From Deltaproteobacteria bacterium (GTDB taxonomy: Bacteria; Desulfobacterota; GWC2-55-46): a stretch of 64,000 nt of DNA. Where the stretch lies: positions 62,001 through 126,000 of the forward strand of contig JACOUO010000014.1 of NCBI GenBank assembly GCA_016177845.1, written 5' to 3'. The notes below the pieces were generated by a model. It was not told the origin of the DNA. It saw only the letters and a list, made by a program, of their open reading frames with translations, and did not search any database. Each line of letters starts with the position of its first letter. Position 1 is the stretch's first letter. The translations under genes were made by a program, and so were the position numbers. Positions 44,912-53,693 of this stretch are shown piece after piece.

Positions 44912-44997
44912 AGGGGCTTTTCGCGGTAACGCTCTTCGGGATTTGAAAGAACAAAAAAATCAAAGAGAACCCATTGGCTTGAATCAAGCTGCGCAGT

Positions 44998-46440
44998 TCA
45001 GGTTTTTATAAGACCTTCCTTTAATTCCTCAACGCTCTTTTCAAAAACCTTTTCATTCCCGAATATATCCGAGATGATGATTCTTATCTTCTCTGTAATC
45101 TTTTCTGCCGAAATCCGTAATTCAAAATTGTTCTCTTTCAAATCCTCTAAAGTATGAAACTCATCTATCCTGAAGAAATCTTCGGTTGGATTGTAATCGA
45201 GCATGACTGAAGAAAGCATTTCAGGCTTTTCGATTTTCAAAATAAATTCACTTCCGACTGCGTTGAAATAAAAATCGTACTCAAAAACGGGCTCAGTATT
45301 TTCGGGTTGCTTGGCTGTATAGACCTCAAATGGGCTGCATTGGCGTGAGTAAGTCTTTTTGATCTCCTCCAGGTCCTTTGATTCTGAAATCTTAAGAAGC
45401 CTTCTTTCAATCGTATGGATGGAAAGCCTTCCAAAGTCTATCCCTATCCATTTTCTTCCAAGCTTCTCAGAGGCTAACAGTGTTGTGCCTGCGCCTGCGA
45501 AAGCGTCCAGCACAATATCGCCGGAGGTCGATGATGCCCTGATGATACGGGCAAGAAGGGCCTCAGGCTTCTGGGTCGGGTAGTCAGTCTTTTCCGCAAA
45601 GGGCAGGTGCATGGCATCAGGGATGTCGTCCCATACATCGCCTACGAGCTTATCCTCTATTATGTAATCTCCGTCCTCTTTCAGGAAGTATTTTATACGG
45701 ATAGTGCCTGTCCGGGTCCTGTAAATCCTGTTCTCTTTTGAGAGCATGGCTATGCTCTCATCGGTGTAGTCACCCCTTGGCGAGGTCTTGAACCACTTGC
45801 CGTCTTCATCCATCATGTAGCCGGGCTCACCTTTTTTAATTTTTTTCCCGAAAGAGAGTTGATTGAAGATATGCCGTTCTCCCTTTTTGTACCAAAGGAT
45901 GATATCGTGGTTGCGGGAGAACTGGCCTGCTATTGCCTTTGCGCCCCTGCCGCCGTAATGCCAGATGATATCATTGAGAAAGTTATCCTCCCCAAATACC
46001 TCATCCATTATGGCCTTTACATAATGTGCCTTTTTCCAGTCAAGGTGGACATAGATGGAGCCGTCATCGGATAAAAGCCCGCGCATGAGGATGAGCCGTT
46101 TCCTGAGGAACTCAATGAACTCCGCCCCTACGATTTTATCGTGGTAGGCCTTCTGGTTTTTTTTGCCTTTGAATTCAAGGTTTGTGGAAAAAGGAGGGTC
46201 GATGTAGATGAGCTTTATGCCGTCTGAATTATCGGCGTTTTTAAGTCTGCCCTCGTTTTTCATCTTAATGAGGACTTTCAGTACGGAAAGATTATCTCCG
46301 AAGAAGAGCTTATTTGGGGCGTCTCCCTCTCCGAATGCCCTGGTTTTTCTTATATCGGGCAGGTTTTCAAGCGAAAGGATTTTATCTTCAGGCTCTTTGC
46401 CCTGATAAATAAGCTCGTATTCGTTTTTGCCGTTTTTCAA
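44998..46440 (-). CDS. Orphan adenine-specific DNA methyltransferase (type III Mod-like)
   Basis: 480 residues. N6-adenine methyltransferase of beta order: catalytic IYIDPPFSTN near residue 82 comes before the SAM-binding VLDAFAGAGTTLLASEKLGRKWIGID near 305. An early FFGDNLSVLK and a DYPTQKPEALL segment are also typical. The C-terminal 110 residues may form an extra recognition domain. No res or other nuclease gene lies beside it, so it may be a regulatory or anti-restriction methylase. The TTG start is uncertain. Confidence 0.88.
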   Translation of the reverse strand: MKNGKNEYELIYQGKEPEDKILSLENLPDIRKTRAFGEGDAPNKLFFGDNLSVLKVLIKMKNEGRLKNADNSDGIKLIYIDPPFSTNLEFKGKKNQKAYHDKIVGAEFIEFLRKRLILMRGLLSDDGSIYVHLDWKKAHYVKAIMDEVFGEDNFLNDIIWHYGGRGAKAIAGQFSRNHDIILWYKKGERHIFNQLSFGKKIKKGEPGYMMDEDGKWFKTSPRGDYTDESIAMLSKENRIYRTRTGTIRIKYFLKEDGDYIIEDKLVGDVWDDIPDAMHLPFAEKTDYPTQKPEALLARIIRASSTSGDIVLDAFAGAGTTLLASEKLGRKWIGIDFGRLSIHTIERRLLKISESKDLEEIKKTYSRQCSPFEVYTAKQPENTEPVFEYDFYFNAVGSEFILKIEKPEMLSSVMLDYNPTEDFFRIDEFHTLEDLKENNFELRISAEKITEKIRIIISDIFGNEKVFEKSVEELKEGLIKT

Positions 46441-46598
46441 AGGCTTTGCCCCGCTTCAAAAGTGGTTTTATTATATCAGAAAAAGCCTTTAAAGTTGCAT
46501 TCCAAGTTGGAGGGGCGGAGATTATGACATTTTTCCTTGATTTGGCGGGTCTAATATTGGAATATATCTTATAAAATCGAGTAAGGAGGCTTTCTTAG

Positions 46599-46919
46599 AT
46601 GAACCCTTACAGGCTGCATATATTTGTGTGCCTTGGCAAGAGATGTCAGGCAAAAGGCTCTGAGGACTTTCTTGAAGACCTCAAGGAGCGCGTAAAAAAA
46701 GAAGGGCTTAAAGGCGAAGTGCGCATCTCAAGGTCGGGATGTCTGCAGGTCTGCAAAGAGACAGAGATGGAAGGCGAATATTCCCCGGCAATGGTAATAT
46801 ATCCTGAGGGCGTTTGGTACAGAAATATCAGCCATGCGGATATAGATGATATTGTCGAGAAACACCTTAAAAAAGGTGAGATTGTAGAGAGGCTTGTGCA
46901 TTTCAAGCTCTCAAAGTAA
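46599..46919 (+). CDS. Thioredoxin-like [2Fe-2S] ferredoxin
   Basis: 106 residues. Four cysteine ligands: C11 and C16 in VCLGKRC, and C48 and C52 in SGCLQVC, spaced as in the thioredoxin-fold ferredoxin family (Azotobacter-type, related to NuoE). The C-terminal VIYPEGVWYRNI and helix ending in VEKHL are family features. Soluble electron carrier with unknown partner. AAGGAGG ribosome site. Alone between convergent and parallel neighbours. Confidence 0.9.
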   Translation: MNPYRLHIFVCLGKRCQAKGSEDFLEDLKERVKKEGLKGEVRISRSGCLQVCKETEMEGEYSPAMVIYPEGVWYRNISHADIDDIVEKHLKKGEIVERLVHFKLSK

Positions 46920-47008
46920 ATGACGCGACAGGAAAAACGCTTGACTCCAAACGTGGGAAAGTGTTTAAAATTACCGAAACTTTTTAACTCAAAGGCATTG
47001 GTTTAACA

Positions 47009-48622
47009 ATGAAAAAAAGCTCCTTCGGCATTAAATTAAGTCTGCTGTTTTTAGTTCTTCTCCTCATCCCCTCATACGGCTGGTCTGAAACCTCAAAGAT
47101 AGCGGTGCTGCCCTGGAAGGTGAACTCGGCTGAGAACATGGATTTTGTAAAAAATGCCATGTCCGATATGCTCACCTCCCGAATCGGGGCAACTCAGACA
47201 GTGGAGATGGTGACGGCAGATGCAGTAAAAGGGGCTGTAGGCGAAAAGGCCTCTGAGATATCAGACAGCCTTGCCGCCTCCATTGCTAAAAAACTTCGGG
47301 CTGATTATGTCATATATGGGAGCATCACTATCTTCGGCAACTCCGTAAGCCTTGATGCCAAGGTGCTTGGCACTAAAGACGGCAAGGTCACGCCGTTCTA
47401 CTCAAAGTCTCAGGGCATGGACTCCATAATCGGGCTCACTGAAAAGCTGGCATCTGATGTGGTTGGCCTCACAAGCGGAATAGCTGCCCCCGCTGTTCCT
47501 GTCGTCGCAGCCCCTGCACAGGTGATTACGCCTGTAGCGGTCGTAGCCCCTGCCCCGCAGGGAGAGGACGGGTTCATAGTAACGCCCAAAGAGGGGGAGA
47601 AAAAACCGGTATTACTGAGGACAAAACCCGTAAAAGGCATGCTTAAGGCTGTAGCCGCGGCAGACTTGAATAAGGATAATGTAAAAGAGCTGTTCCTTAT
47701 ATCTGATTCAAGCCTCATCATTGCCAAGCTTGGCGCAAACGGACTTGATATAATTAAGGAAATCAAGAATGAGACAGGCATCGTCAATATAGCCGTTGCT
47801 GCGTTTGACTCTGACAATGACGGAGCGCAGGAGATTTATGTCTCAAAAATAAATGATAATAAGCCCTTAGGCTCTGTGATAGAGTTCAGGAATAATGATT
47901 ACCAGACAACAATAAACGGAGTAGAGTGGGCTGTAAGGACGATACAGGTTGGAAAGAATGAGCCTGTGCTTATTGGCCAGAGTTTTAGAAAGGGCGATGG
48001 TTTTTACGGCCCCATAAGGGTTTTGAAAAAGGAAGGGAATAAGGTAGTTGATAAGGGCGCATTTGAGATAACCCTGCCGAGGAAGGTGGGTATCTACAGT
48101 TTCGATGTGTTCAAGTTTACCGATAATGGCGAGATTGACCTCCTTGTGCTCGATGACAGGAATTACCTTAAGATATACAAAAAAGACAAGAACAGCTGGG
48201 AGCAGGACTGGAAGAGCCACGACTTCTTCGGGGGTACGCTCAATAATATATTTTTCACGGATGAACGCCCGGGCGCAACCGAGGCGGAGCCTGTTGCTGT
48301 TGAGGGCAGGTTCTTCCATGCTGACCTTGATAATGACGGCAAGGCAGAGCTTATCATAAAGAAAAATACGCCCGGCGGCTTCGGGCGCCACGCGGAAAGG
48401 CCAAGCTCATTTACCAACGGAGAGGTCTACAGCTTCTTCTGGGACGGCGCGCTCATGGAGAACTGGAAGACAAAGCAGGTCGGCGGATACATGGCGGACT
48501 TCTTTATAGATGACCTCAATAATGACGGCGCGCCTGAGATAAATATGCTGGTAGTGGAAGGTACGGAAAAACTTTTCGGAGATTTAAAAAGTTATATACT
48601 TTCTTATAAAATTGCTTTATAA
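47009..48622 (+). CDS. Exported FG-GAP/VCBS-repeat protein with N-terminal FlgO/CsgG-like domain
   Basis: 537 residues. Signal peptide about 1-26. Domain 1 (27-150) starts KIAVLPWKVNSAENMDFV and contains LRADYVIYGSIT, a pattern seen in lipoprotein-like TolB/FlgO/CsgG-type domains. An Ala/Pro/Val-rich linker spans 155-185. The C-terminal beta-propeller part has repeated D-x-D-N/D-x-D motifs (DLNKDNVKE, DSDNDGAQE, DLDNDGKAE, DLNNDGAPE), likely Ca-binding. Role probably envelope-associated; the substrate is unknown. Confidence 0.75.
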   Translation: MKKSSFGIKLSLLFLVLLLIPSYGWSETSKIAVLPWKVNSAENMDFVKNAMSDMLTSRIGATQTVEMVTADAVKGAVGEKASEISDSLAASIAKKLRADYVIYGSITIFGNSVSLDAKVLGTKDGKVTPFYSKSQGMDSIIGLTEKLASDVVGLTSGIAAPAVPVVAAPAQVITPVAVVAPAPQGEDGFIVTPKEGEKKPVLLRTKPVKGMLKAVAAADLNKDNVKELFLISDSSLIIAKLGANGLDIIKEIKNETGIVNIAVAAFDSDNDGAQEIYVSKINDNKPLGSVIEFRNNDYQTTINGVEWAVRTIQVGKNEPVLIGQSFRKGDGFYGPIRVLKKEGNKVVDKGAFEITLPRKVGIYSFDVFKFTDNGEIDLLVLDDRNYLKIYKKDKNSWEQDWKSHDFFGGTLNNIFFTDERPGATEAEPVAVEGRFFHADLDNDGKAELIIKKNTPGGFGRHAERPSSFTNGEVYSFFWDGALMENWKTKQVGGYMADFFIDDLNNDGAPEINMLVVEGTEKLFGDLKSYILSYKIAL

Positions 48623-48664
48623 TACAAAGCTCAATTCGCTTTGTTCCTTTCAAACTCCCCAAAC

Positions 48665-48740
48665 GGCGGTGTAGCTCAGTTGGCAGAGCAGGGGTCTCAT
48701 AAGCCCCGCGTCCGTGGTTCGACTCCACGCACCGCCACCA
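48665..48740 (+). tRNA. tRNA-Met (anticodon CAT)
   Basis: Acceptor GGCGGTG / CACCGCC, D arm AGCTCAGTTGGCAGAGC, anticodon stem GGGGT / GCCCC with loop CTCATAA, T arm CGTGG TTCGACT CCACG, encoded CCA. Probably the elongator; a lysidine-modified tRNA-Ile2 cannot be excluded by sequence alone. Its 3' end borders the integrase gene and is the likely island attachment site. Confidence 0.95.
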
Positions 48741-48810
48741 AAATCACTACGAAAATCAACTAGTTAGAGCAACTCAAGCTTAGTTTGGATTTTCAAAATC
48801 CCAAAATGTA
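48741..48810. other. Putative attachment/arm-site region of the island
   Basis: Between tRNA-Met and the integrase stop: AGAGCAACT facing AGTTGCTCT (48764 and about 48823), hairpin GGATTTTCAAAATCC at about 48786, and direct repeat GTACTAAATTTGTACTA. Such clusters are usual for integrase arm sites. No second copy of the tRNA 3' end is in the window, so the right border is beyond 64000. Confidence 0.5.
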
Positions 48811-49854
48811 CTAAATTTGTACTAGTTGCTCTGCGGCGCGTGGTTTGAAATCCAGAACATCAACCCCGTCCCTCAGGCTTTCAGGATAATGATGGGCATA
48901 GCGCTGTGTTGTTTTATTATCCCTGTGGCCGAGGAGCTTTTGAACCTTGTAGAGATCTATTCCCCGCTGGACCAGCCTTGTGGCAAATGTATGCCTCAGG
49001 TCATGAAAACAGAATTCCGTTATCCCGGCCTTCTTCAATGCTTTCATGAAATCAGTCCTAAGGTTTCCACCGTCCATTTTCGTGCCCACATCGCTTGTAA
49101 AGACATAATCGCTTGCAAGGTATCTCACCCTTGCTTTCGCCTTTAAAAGCTCCCAGACAGTCTTGTTGAGGGGAACGGCTCTCTTATCGCCATTCTTGGT
49201 CATCTCAAGAATGACAATCCCGCTGAACAGGTTTACATCCTTCCACCGGATGGAAAGAATCTCTCCCTGCCGCATGCCTGTGTTCAGGGCAAATGTGACG
49301 ATCTCATGAAGCCAATCTGGACAGGCATCAAGGAGCTTTTTTTCTTCCTCGTAGGTCAGCCACCTGTCACGCGGAGGCGGTTCTTTTTCCATCCTCATGC
49401 GCATAACAGGGTTGTCCCTACACCACTCCCATTCTTTAACTGCCATCGTATACATATGCTTCATAATGGTCAGTTCTCGGTTAATCGTGGCAGGGCTGAT
49501 ATCCTTTTTATATCTGTGTCCCTTGTATGCGGAGATAACTTTAGGTGTTATCTCCGTAACGACCATGTCACCGAAAAAGGGAATGAGATGGTTATTGAGG
49601 CGCTCCTCGTCCTTCTTCCAAGACCTTTTGTTTAGCTTTGCGTACTCGTTTATATACTTGTCCGCAAGCTCTTTAAAGGTCTTGTCCTCTCCTTCCAGCC
49701 TGTCCAGCCACTTGCCTTCGGCTATTTGCGTGATGACCTTTGCATGAATCTTCTCGGCAAGCTTCTTGTCCTTTGTTTCAGTGGACTTCATCATCTGCTT
49801 GCCTTTGTAGCTAAACCTCATCCACCAGACTTGGCCTCTTTTATACAGTCCCAT
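48811..49854 (-). CDS. Tyrosine recombinase (phage/ICE-type integrase)
   Basis: 347 residues. The N-terminal AP2-like arm-binding part starts YKRGQVWWMRFSYKGK. A core-binding domain spans about 60-160. The catalytic domain has Arg in NTGMRQGEILSIRW near 193, Lys in TKNGDKRAVP, His-x-x-Arg in CFHDLRHTFATRL near 281, HRDNKTT and the nucleophile Tyr in TQRYAH near 316. Read toward tRNA-Met, whose 3' end it presumably recognises. GGAGG ribosome site; overlaps the excisionase-like gene by 14 bases. Confidence 0.95.
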   Translation of the reverse strand: MGLYKRGQVWWMRFSYKGKQMMKSTETKDKKLAEKIHAKVITQIAEGKWLDRLEGEDKTFKELADKYINEYAKLNKRSWKKDEERLNNHLIPFFGDMVVTEITPKVISAYKGHRYKKDISPATINRELTIMKHMYTMAVKEWEWCRDNPVMRMRMEKEPPPRDRWLTYEEEKKLLDACPDWLHEIVTFALNTGMRQGEILSIRWKDVNLFSGIVILEMTKNGDKRAVPLNKTVWELLKAKARVRYLASDYVFTSDVGTKMDGGNLRTDFMKALKKAGITEFCFHDLRHTFATRLVQRGIDLYKVQKLLGHRDNKTTQRYAHHYPESLRDGVDVLDFKPRAAEQLVQI

Positions 49855-50170
49855 CCGGAACCTCCTTCCTGAGGCCTTGATTCAGGCTGGTTTCCCGTTT
49901 GGAAGGATTATACCTTTTGCCTTTTACACCCTCAATAGCCTTTTTTATGATGCTATTTATGTCCTGGTCTTCAGGTTTTTTTATGGAAAGGGATCTCTGA
50001 GGCTTTATTATCTTAGAGCTATTTACCCATTCTAATATCTCATCCAGATTAAAGCGAAGGAGCCCATTGAGCTTATAGAAAGGAATGGTTCCTTCATGCA
50101 CCCAGGAATATAAGGTGGACTCCTTTACCTTAAGGAATACAGATAGGTCTTTTATGGTGACAAGGTTCAT
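49841..50170 (-). CDS. Excisionase-like HTH protein (AlpA/MerR-type)
   Basis: 109 residues. The N-terminal winged helix is LVTIKDLSVFLKVKESTLYSW with GTIPFYKLNGLLRFNLDEILEW, as in the HTH_17 excisionase family. The basic C-terminal part is low-complexity. It overlaps the integrase start, the usual xis-int arrangement, so it probably sets excision direction or represses integrase. Confidence 0.85.
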   Translation of the reverse strand: MNLVTIKDLSVFLKVKESTLYSWVHEGTIPFYKLNGLLRFNLDEILEWVNSSKIIKPQRSLSIKKPEDQDINSIIKKAIEGVKGKRYNPSKRETSLNQGLRKEVPDGTV

Positions 50171-50237
50171 ATTCTTCTTTTCTGGTTTCTAATATGGACA
50201 TTTATTTACGACAGAATTCCCAGAACATATTGATAAA

Positions 50238-52334
50238 TCAAAGGAATCGGCAGAAATCATAGACAAGCCCTGAAAGGATTTTTTGACGGTCTTCTTCAGG
50301 GAAAGCCTTTCCGATATGGTTCTGAAATTCTTCCACTTTGGCTTCTTCGAGAAACAGGGCGACTACTTTGCCATATCCGGCATTAAGGCACTTGGCCGCG
50401 TTGCATGATTCATGTCCAATGCCCGTAGTTATCGAGACCTCAACTGCAATCCGTAATCCGTCCCGCTCAAGGCCGAGGTCTATCGTTTCCTTGCCCTCCG
50501 GAATCGACTTCTCGATTGCAGCCAGGTAGCCCTTGCTTTCGGCATAGGACTTTATGACCGATTGCCAGTATCGATGCTGAATCCCTCCTTTGCCTTCCTT
50601 GCCGGGCTCTATTCCAAGGGCATTGAAACCTGATGGCGTAAGGAGAAGGAACTTGGCAATACGGGAGTCCTGGCCGAGGTGCGTTGTGACCTCGCGGATA
50701 AGCCCCTTTTCCTTGAGAGCGCTTTTGATCTTGTCACCCATGTAGGCGCTCAACTCCTGCTTCTTATAGATTGAAGTAACCGAAAGCAAGGGGTTGTTGT
50801 AGGCACACTCCAAGAAGGCCCTTTCCTGTACTGTTATCGACGGAATCTTATCTATGGGCGTTATGGCCTTCTGTGCTGGCTTACTCTGTCTCACATGTTG
50901 GTACTTATTAGAGGCCGTATATTTTTCCCGTGAACGGGCTATAATCTCATCCGCATAGTTCATGTCCGGCGGCTCCGGTGCCTTTTCCGTTACCATATTG
51001 AAGGTGCTGCTTACCATTTTGACCAGGGTTTCGCCGCGCCTAAGCTGGCCGATTTCCTCGGCCTTGAATTTACGCGAAAGATTCTTTTCCATAAGGAGCT
51101 GGTCATTCGGCGAATCGCTCGCAAAGAAAACCATAGTTGATGCATTAAACACATGGCGAAGAATATAGTCCGGAATATCACCTATCATCTGGTTTGCAAG
51201 ACAGAGATGCAGGCCGAATTTTCTTGCTCCTGATAGGATATCCGCCATGCTCGGGCAAGCCATATGCTGGAACTCGTCTATGAATAGATAGAAGTCAGGA
51301 CAAGCGCCCTCCCTTCTCATAGCGGCAATCTGGATTTTAGAGACAAGGAGCTTGCCAAGCAACTGGCTGTTCCTCTTGCCAATGTCTCCATGCGACAGAT
51401 TGCAGAGAAAGACTTTGCTCCTGTCCATGATCTCCAGAAAATCTATCTTGTTCTCACGGTTTGAAAGCATTGGGTCTATGGTTGAGTCAGGAAGAATTAA
51501 GGGACTCAGCTTATTGGTTATGGCCGTAGCTATCCCGCGCCGCTCAAGTGAAGGAAACTCCAGCTCCCAGAAGGCCAGAACCCGCTCATTCTCGATTCCG
51601 TCAAGGAATTCCTTCCTGAATCCCTTGTCTATCATGAGCCTTTCCATATCGAGCAAGGTCGAAGCATGGCGCGAAAGGAGCGTGACCAGTAGGAAGTTGA
51701 GCGTATGCTGGACATTTACGCCAAGAGGTGCCTCGAAAAGATCTTCGAAGAAGTTCAGGAGGTCGGTTCTGATATGCTCCTTTTCCAGCTTGCTTCCACT
51801 GTGGGCAAGAGGGTTGATCGCCATTGGAAATCCAAAGTCTCCAGCGCTGAAGTAAATCGTATCGTTCTTTCTTTCAGCCGGAATTCTTGGGAGTATGCCT
51901 TGCCTTACAAGTGAGCCGTGGGGATCTATTATCGCAACTCCGTCTCCGGCTTCTATCCTTTGAATTACGGTTTGAAGTATCAAATTCGATTTGCCGTAGC
52001 CGCTCTTGCCAGCTTGATAGCAGTGCCGGTTCGGTAAATTTCGGGAATGGCAGACCTGCTTTCTAATTCCCCTGTACACGTTAATGCCGAGTACAGGGCC
52101 GTCATTGGTAAACTCCTCAGGCACAGGATAGGCTGCCCTGGCTGTACTTAGGCTGTGAGTGGCAGAAACCAACTCCTGAGAAGGAAGGTGGACCAGGGAT
52201 GCCAACTCTTCAGAATTCAATATGGCCCCGTGCACGAAAGTGTTCCGGCTGAGGATACTTTGAGGAGGATACGAGCCACTTATACGATCTATTCCGTTTT
52301 CAGCCGTACTGAATTGGTTGAAAAAGCTCTCCAT
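50238..52334 (-). CDS. Coupling-protein-like AAA ATPase (TraD/VirD4/HerA type), C-terminal fragment of an interrupted gene
   Basis: 698 residues. Walker A GKSGYGKSN near 112 in a CYQAGKSGYGKSNLILQ context; IIDPHGSLVRQGIL near 135; Walker B LFIDEFQHMA near 338; LCLANQM near 365. This is the TraG/TraD-type motor used to feed DNA into conjugation channels. The last 120 residues contain IDLGLERDGLRIAVEVS, vaguely like a PD-(D/E)xK fold but with Ser for the expected Lys. It is in the same frame as the upstream 247-aa reading frame; only one TGA separates them. Confidence 0.8.
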   Translation of the reverse strand: MESFFNQFSTAENGIDRISGSYPPQSILSRNTFVHGAILNSEELASLVHLPSQELVSATHSLSTARAAYPVPEEFTNDGPVLGINVYRGIRKQVCHSRNLPNRHCYQAGKSGYGKSNLILQTVIQRIEAGDGVAIIDPHGSLVRQGILPRIPAERKNDTIYFSAGDFGFPMAINPLAHSGSKLEKEHIRTDLLNFFEDLFEAPLGVNVQHTLNFLLVTLLSRHASTLLDMERLMIDKGFRKEFLDGIENERVLAFWELEFPSLERRGIATAITNKLSPLILPDSTIDPMLSNRENKIDFLEIMDRSKVFLCNLSHGDIGKRNSQLLGKLLVSKIQIAAMRREGACPDFYLFIDEFQHMACPSMADILSGARKFGLHLCLANQMIGDIPDYILRHVFNASTMVFFASDSPNDQLLMEKNLSRKFKAEEIGQLRRGETLVKMVSSTFNMVTEKAPEPPDMNYADEIIARSREKYTASNKYQHVRQSKPAQKAITPIDKIPSITVQERAFLECAYNNPLLSVTSIYKKQELSAYMGDKIKSALKEKGLIREVTTHLGQDSRIAKFLLLTPSGFNALGIEPGKEGKGGIQHRYWQSVIKSYAESKGYLAAIEKSIPEGKETIDLGLERDGLRIAVEVSITTGIGHESCNAAKCLNAGYGKVVALFLEEAKVEEFQNHIGKAFPEEDRQKILSGLVYDFCRFL

Positions 52335-52373
52335 TGCCTCAAGAACGGAAATATCGGTAGCAAGCGCCCTGAT

Positions 52374-52376
52374 TCA
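52374..52376 (-). other. In-frame TGA interrupting the coupling ATPase
   Basis: On the minus strand the frame reads K-P-L-F-A-V-TGA-I-R-A-L-A-T-D-I-S-V-L-E-A-M-E-S. Frame continuity is exact and no other stop occurs between 53117 and 50238. A CGA (Arg) to TGA transition would explain it. Confidence 0.85.
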
Positions 52377-53117
52377 GACGGCAAAGAGGGGCTTTGATAT
52401 TTTCTTTTCCACGAGCTTAGGAAGATGCGGAAGGTCGGCAAATGGCGACTGGCTAGGGTCGTATTGGCTTCTGGACGCAAGATAAAGGTTGTCTTTCCAG
52501 TCATGCCTGACCGGTATAAAAGACACCTGGAACGCGGCAAGGCCGGAGCCGATATTATCAAAGACGCCGAAAAGCGCCCTATATGGGTCGAACCCTGTAC
52601 CCTGGCCCAAGGGGAAGAAGTGCGAAGCCCTGAGCCTGTAGGCGCGTGCAAGGAGGTGCTGCCCTTTTGCCTCTTCAAATAAATCTCTTTCCTCTACCAT
52701 AGCATCGGCTCCGGGGAAATGAGCTCTTATCTGGGCGGCTATGTTTTCTGTTTGCTCCTTATTAATCGCAAGCTGGAATCTGATCTGTTTCCCTGTGCAA
52801 ACAATCTCCAGAAATGCTGGGAAACCGTCTGGAAATGAAGTCAGAAACTGCTCTGCATTCACTATCGTGCATTTTTCATCCCTTGCCGGGAGTATCCTGA
52901 TGAAACCGGAATTAAAGGAATTGATTTTGGCCTGAACGCTTCGGCTCTCGACTTTCCGGCCAAAAAGATTTTGAATAAATAAGCGCTTCTCCAGCTTATG
53001 GGTAAATGGCTTGAAAGGCGGCTCCAACTCGACAGGATAGGGCAGCACGGCAGCCGAGCCCTGTCCTTTTTCCATCTCCTCAATTATTTTTTTCCTTTTT
53101 TCTTCGAGGACTCTCAT
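52374..53117 (-). CDS. N-terminal part of the coupling-type ATPase (interrupted by TGA)
   Basis: 247 residues ahead of the TGA. Charged helix at the N-terminus, then a beta-rich region (FTSFPDGFPAFLEIVC, GKQIRFQLAINKEQ) and FFPLGQGTGFDPYRALFGVFDN, QVSFIPVRHDWKDNLYLASRSQYDPSQSPFADLP. This domain layout normally precedes the motor domain in one long conjugal ATPase; joined with the downstream frame the protein would be about 959 aa. Starts 2 bases after the upstream gene's stop. Confidence 0.7.
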   Translation of the reverse strand: MRVLEEKRKKIIEEMEKGQGSAAVLPYPVELEPPFKPFTHKLEKRLFIQNLFGRKVESRSVQAKINSFNSGFIRILPARDEKCTIVNAEQFLTSFPDGFPAFLEIVCTGKQIRFQLAINKEQTENIAAQIRAHFPGADAMVEERDLFEEAKGQHLLARAYRLRASHFFPLGQGTGFDPYRALFGVFDNIGSGLAAFQVSFIPVRHDWKDNLYLASRSQYDPSQSPFADLPHLPKLVEKKISKPLFAV

Positions 53118-53119
53118 AC

Positions 53120-53491
53120 TCAGACCGGTATTGATGTCTCACAATATGGGCAAACCATAAAAAGGAACCTTTTGCCACAATTAGGGCATGGACTGAAGAC
53201 ATGCCTATCCTTATATGGAATAAAGCCACAACCACATTTATATCTGCCTACAAGCTCAATACTTGTGCCGCAGCCAAAACAAGGGGCTTCAGGGATATGC
53301 CGTTCCTGAAGCCTCCTGGATACAGGGACCACCTTGAACGTGAGGGCATGGAATATGAGAAGGGCGATAGCGCTCTGGAAGACGAGCTCGCTTCCAAAAG
53401 CGATGCCTGCCTTCGCCCCTGCATAGCTCACAGTAATTACGGAGCAATGATAGGCGGCAGCTATCAACCGGCGCTTCAGCCTTATACCCAT
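53120..53491 (-). CDS. Small membrane protein with zinc-ribbon C-terminus
   Basis: 123 residues: a hydrophobic region of one or two helices (about 10-55), then zinc-ribbon-like cysteines CFGC, CGCG, CPNC and CPYC between residues 72 and 118. No named family recognised. Its ATG follows directly on the stop of the preceding 61-aa gene, so the two are coupled within the conjugation-like operon. Confidence 0.75.
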   Translation of the reverse strand: MGIRLKRRLIAAAYHCSVITVSYAGAKAGIAFGSELVFQSAIALLIFHALTFKVVPVSRRLQERHIPEAPCFGCGTSIELVGRYKCGCGFIPYKDRHVFSPCPNCGKRFLFMVCPYCETSIPV

Positions 53492-53677
53492 TCACTGCCT
53501 CCATCTCATCCGCGTCTGCCTTATAACTGCCCCGCCTTTCCTTTCAGCCTGGCCCCAGAGCCAGCCTGCAAACCCTTTTAAAAACCGGATTACAAGTCTC
53601 TTAAGGAGCTTGTAGATGTTCGGGAGCCATTTTTTCATGGCGTAGATCGCAATTAGGGCTATAAGCAGGGTAAGCAA
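53492..53677 (-). CDS. Small basic membrane protein
   Basis: 61 residues: hydrophobic N-terminus (LTLLIALIAIYAM) followed by a basic amphipathic region ending RQTRMRWRQ. TTG start with GGAG six bases upstream. The stop is immediately followed by the next start. Unknown function; retained mainly for its operon context. Confidence 0.55.
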   Translation of the reverse strand: MLTLLIALIAIYAMKKWLPNIYKLLKRLVIRFLKGFAGWLWGQAERKGGAVIRQTRMRWRQ

Positions 53678-53693
53678 GACGGCTCCTTTGCCC

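Noticed and set aside
48516-48728. Minus-strand frame over tRNA-Met
   Set aside because: Antisense of a tRNA, spurious peptide of the same kind.
52374-52376. Selenocysteine codon
   Set aside because: The local context (F-A-V-x-I-R) is not a redox motif and no downstream stem-loop of the SECIS type was evident; a nonsense change is simpler.
52289-52678. Alternative minus-strand frame of 129 codons across the split ATPase
   Set aside because: Out of frame with the family-like protein on both sides; low-complexity product.
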